A DNA stretch of 64,000 bases from Prochlorococcus sp. AG-402-L18. Its GTDB lineage: Bacteria; Cyanobacteriota; Cyanobacteriia; PCC-6307; Cyanobiaceae. The notes beneath the pieces are model-generated. The model had not been told where the DNA came from and did no database searches. It saw only the letters and a list, made by a program, of their open reading frames with translations. Positions 62,672-64,000 of the stretch are shown here, piece by piece; the first letter of the stretch is position 1; each line of letters begins with the position of its first letter. Where the stretch lies: contig QCIL01000001.1 in NCBI GenBank assembly GCA_003216725.1, positions 1-64,000 of the forward strand, in the 5' to 3' direction. A program made the position numbers and the translations under genes.

Positions 62672-64000
62672 ATGCTTTTATTAAGTAAACTATTCAGTTC
62701 AATTAATCGTAAGAGCCAAGTTAGTGCTGTATTATTGATTTTTGCAATAACTCTGAGTAGTATTACAGAACTTCTAAGCATTGCATTATTCGTTCCGTTT
62801 ATATCAATAATTTTAGGAAATGAAGAAGTAAATAAAACAGAGGGGTTGTTCACAATTACAAATTATTTTGAAAATAATGTAATTATTTTTTTGATAATAT
62901 CAGTTTTTATAATATCTGGAAGCATAAGAATTTTTACTTTAATTTGGCAAAATAAATTTGCTGCAAGAGTAAGTAATGAAATAATATATAAAGCTTATGA
63001 TGTAATTCTAAATGAAGATTATACTAATCATATAGAGAAATCAAAGACTAATTTAATTACTACTATTCATACCTTTGGTAATTATCTCTTTACAAACATA
63101 ATTATTCCCGTTCTTTATCTTTTTGAAAGCATTATCTTTCTTTCATTAGTAAGTATCTCTCTACTTTTATACAATTGGAAAATATTTATAAGTATTTTAT
63201 TTGTACTACTTTTGATGTATGCATTATTATTCAAGAAAGCAAACAAAATATTAAAATCTTCAAGTCTTAAACAAGCAAAGCTTAATGAAAAACTTTTAGA
63301 GAGATTGGATATTGAATTAAATGCAATAGAGTATATTCATTTAGGAAACTATCAAAGTATTTTTTCAAATAACTATAGAAAATATGATAAGGAATATAAA
63401 CTTGATTTTGCCAAATATCTTATCACAGCAAGATTCCCAAGAATTTTGATTGAGTATATAATACTTATTCTAATATTATCTTTAATTTTATTTTTATACC
63501 TAACTAAGAATATAACTAATACATTACCCTTAATCGCTTCAGGTGCTTTTTTAGCTCAGAAGTCATTTCCATACTTACAAAAAATTTTTGAAAATTGGTC
63601 GAGCATAGCTCAACACAAATATGCTGTTTTATCAATATTAAATTATTCTTCAAAATTCGAAAAGTCTAAAAAAAACACGCATTATCCAAAGCCGATTTAT
63701 TTTGAAAATATTAAATTTAAAAATGTATCCTTCTCCTACAAAAACAATTCTCAGGTTCTAAATAAAATAAATTTTTCTATTAAAAAAGGAGAAAAAATTG
63801 CAATAATGGGGCCTTCTGGTACAGGTAAAACTACTCTTCTTAGATTAATTTGTGGATTATTAATTCCTACATCTGGAGAAGTTTTAATAAATAATAATGC
63901 AATTAACCAAATGGAGAATAAATCTCATACTTTAAATTGGATGAGATCAATTGGATATGTACCTCAAAAAATTAATCTTACAGGAAGAACTCTTAGAGAA
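62672..64000 (+). CDS. ABC transporter, fused permease/ATPase (MsbA/PglK-like), truncated by window edge
   Basis: Frame from ATG 62672 is open to the window end: MLLLSKLFSSINRKSQVSAVLLIFAITLSSITELLSIALFVPFISIILG ... IMGPSGTGKTTLLRLICGLLIPTSGE ... YVPQKINLTGRTLRE; not in ORF track. Confidence 0.9.
   Translation, partial: MLLLSKLFSSINRKSQVSAVLLIFAITLSSITELLSIALFVPFISIILGNEEVNKTEGLFTITNYFENNVIIFLIISVFIISGSIRIFTLIWQNKFAARVSNEIIYKAYDVILNEDYTNHIEKSKTNLITTIHTFGNYLFTNIIIPVLYLFESIIFLSLVSISLLLYNWKIFISILFVLLLMYALLFKKANKILKSSSLKQAKLNEKLLERLDIELNAIEYIHLGNYQSIFSNNYRKYDKEYKLDFAKYLITARFPRILIEYIILILILSLILFLYLTKNITNTLPLIASGAFLAQKSFPYLQKIFENWSSIAQHKYAVLSILNYSSKFEKSKKNTHYPKPIYFENIKFKNVSFSYKNNSQVLNKINFSIKKGEKIAIMGPSGTGKTTLLRLICGLLIPTSGEVLINNNAINQMENKSHTLNWMRSIGYVPQKINLTGRTLRE

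Overview
The window looks like a chromosomal segment of a high-light-type Prochlorococcus: very AT-rich, with a Pcb/IsiA-type antenna protein, flavodoxin, and compact picocyanobacterial housekeeping genes. Positions 1-25 kb are mostly conserved: DUF3386 protein, pcb, isiB, sppA, aroH, rpmH-rnpA-PH-yidC, a Ycf46-like AAA+ ATPase, serS, rseP, rpsN, pnp, cysQ, rsmI. From a tRNA-Arg(TCT) at about 25.4 kb to the right edge there is a large, strand-mosaic surface-glycan island. It contains an O-antigen ligase-like protein, many glycosyltransferases, a carbamoyltransferase/SxtJ/DUF5989/SGNH module, two initiating phosphoglycosyltransferases, two ABC exporters, a complete KDO pathway (kdsA/B/C/D), a pseudaminic-type nonulosonic acid pathway, gmd-fcl, and galE. 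The most unusual element is the nonulosonic acid locus (47.2-54.4 kb). PseB, PseC and PseI-like enzymes are present, but no PseG hydrolase is recognisable. In its place are an aldo/keto reductase, a fused SpsF-type cytidylyltransferase/class-III aminotransferase, and a GNAT protein with an extra C-terminal domain. Other points worth checking are a Pcb gene linked to flavodoxin with a 20-nt dyad at the pcb start, an Ig-like insertion in YidC, and two genes whose conserved N-termini lie upstream of any canonical start. All family calls are by eye from translations; no searches were run.
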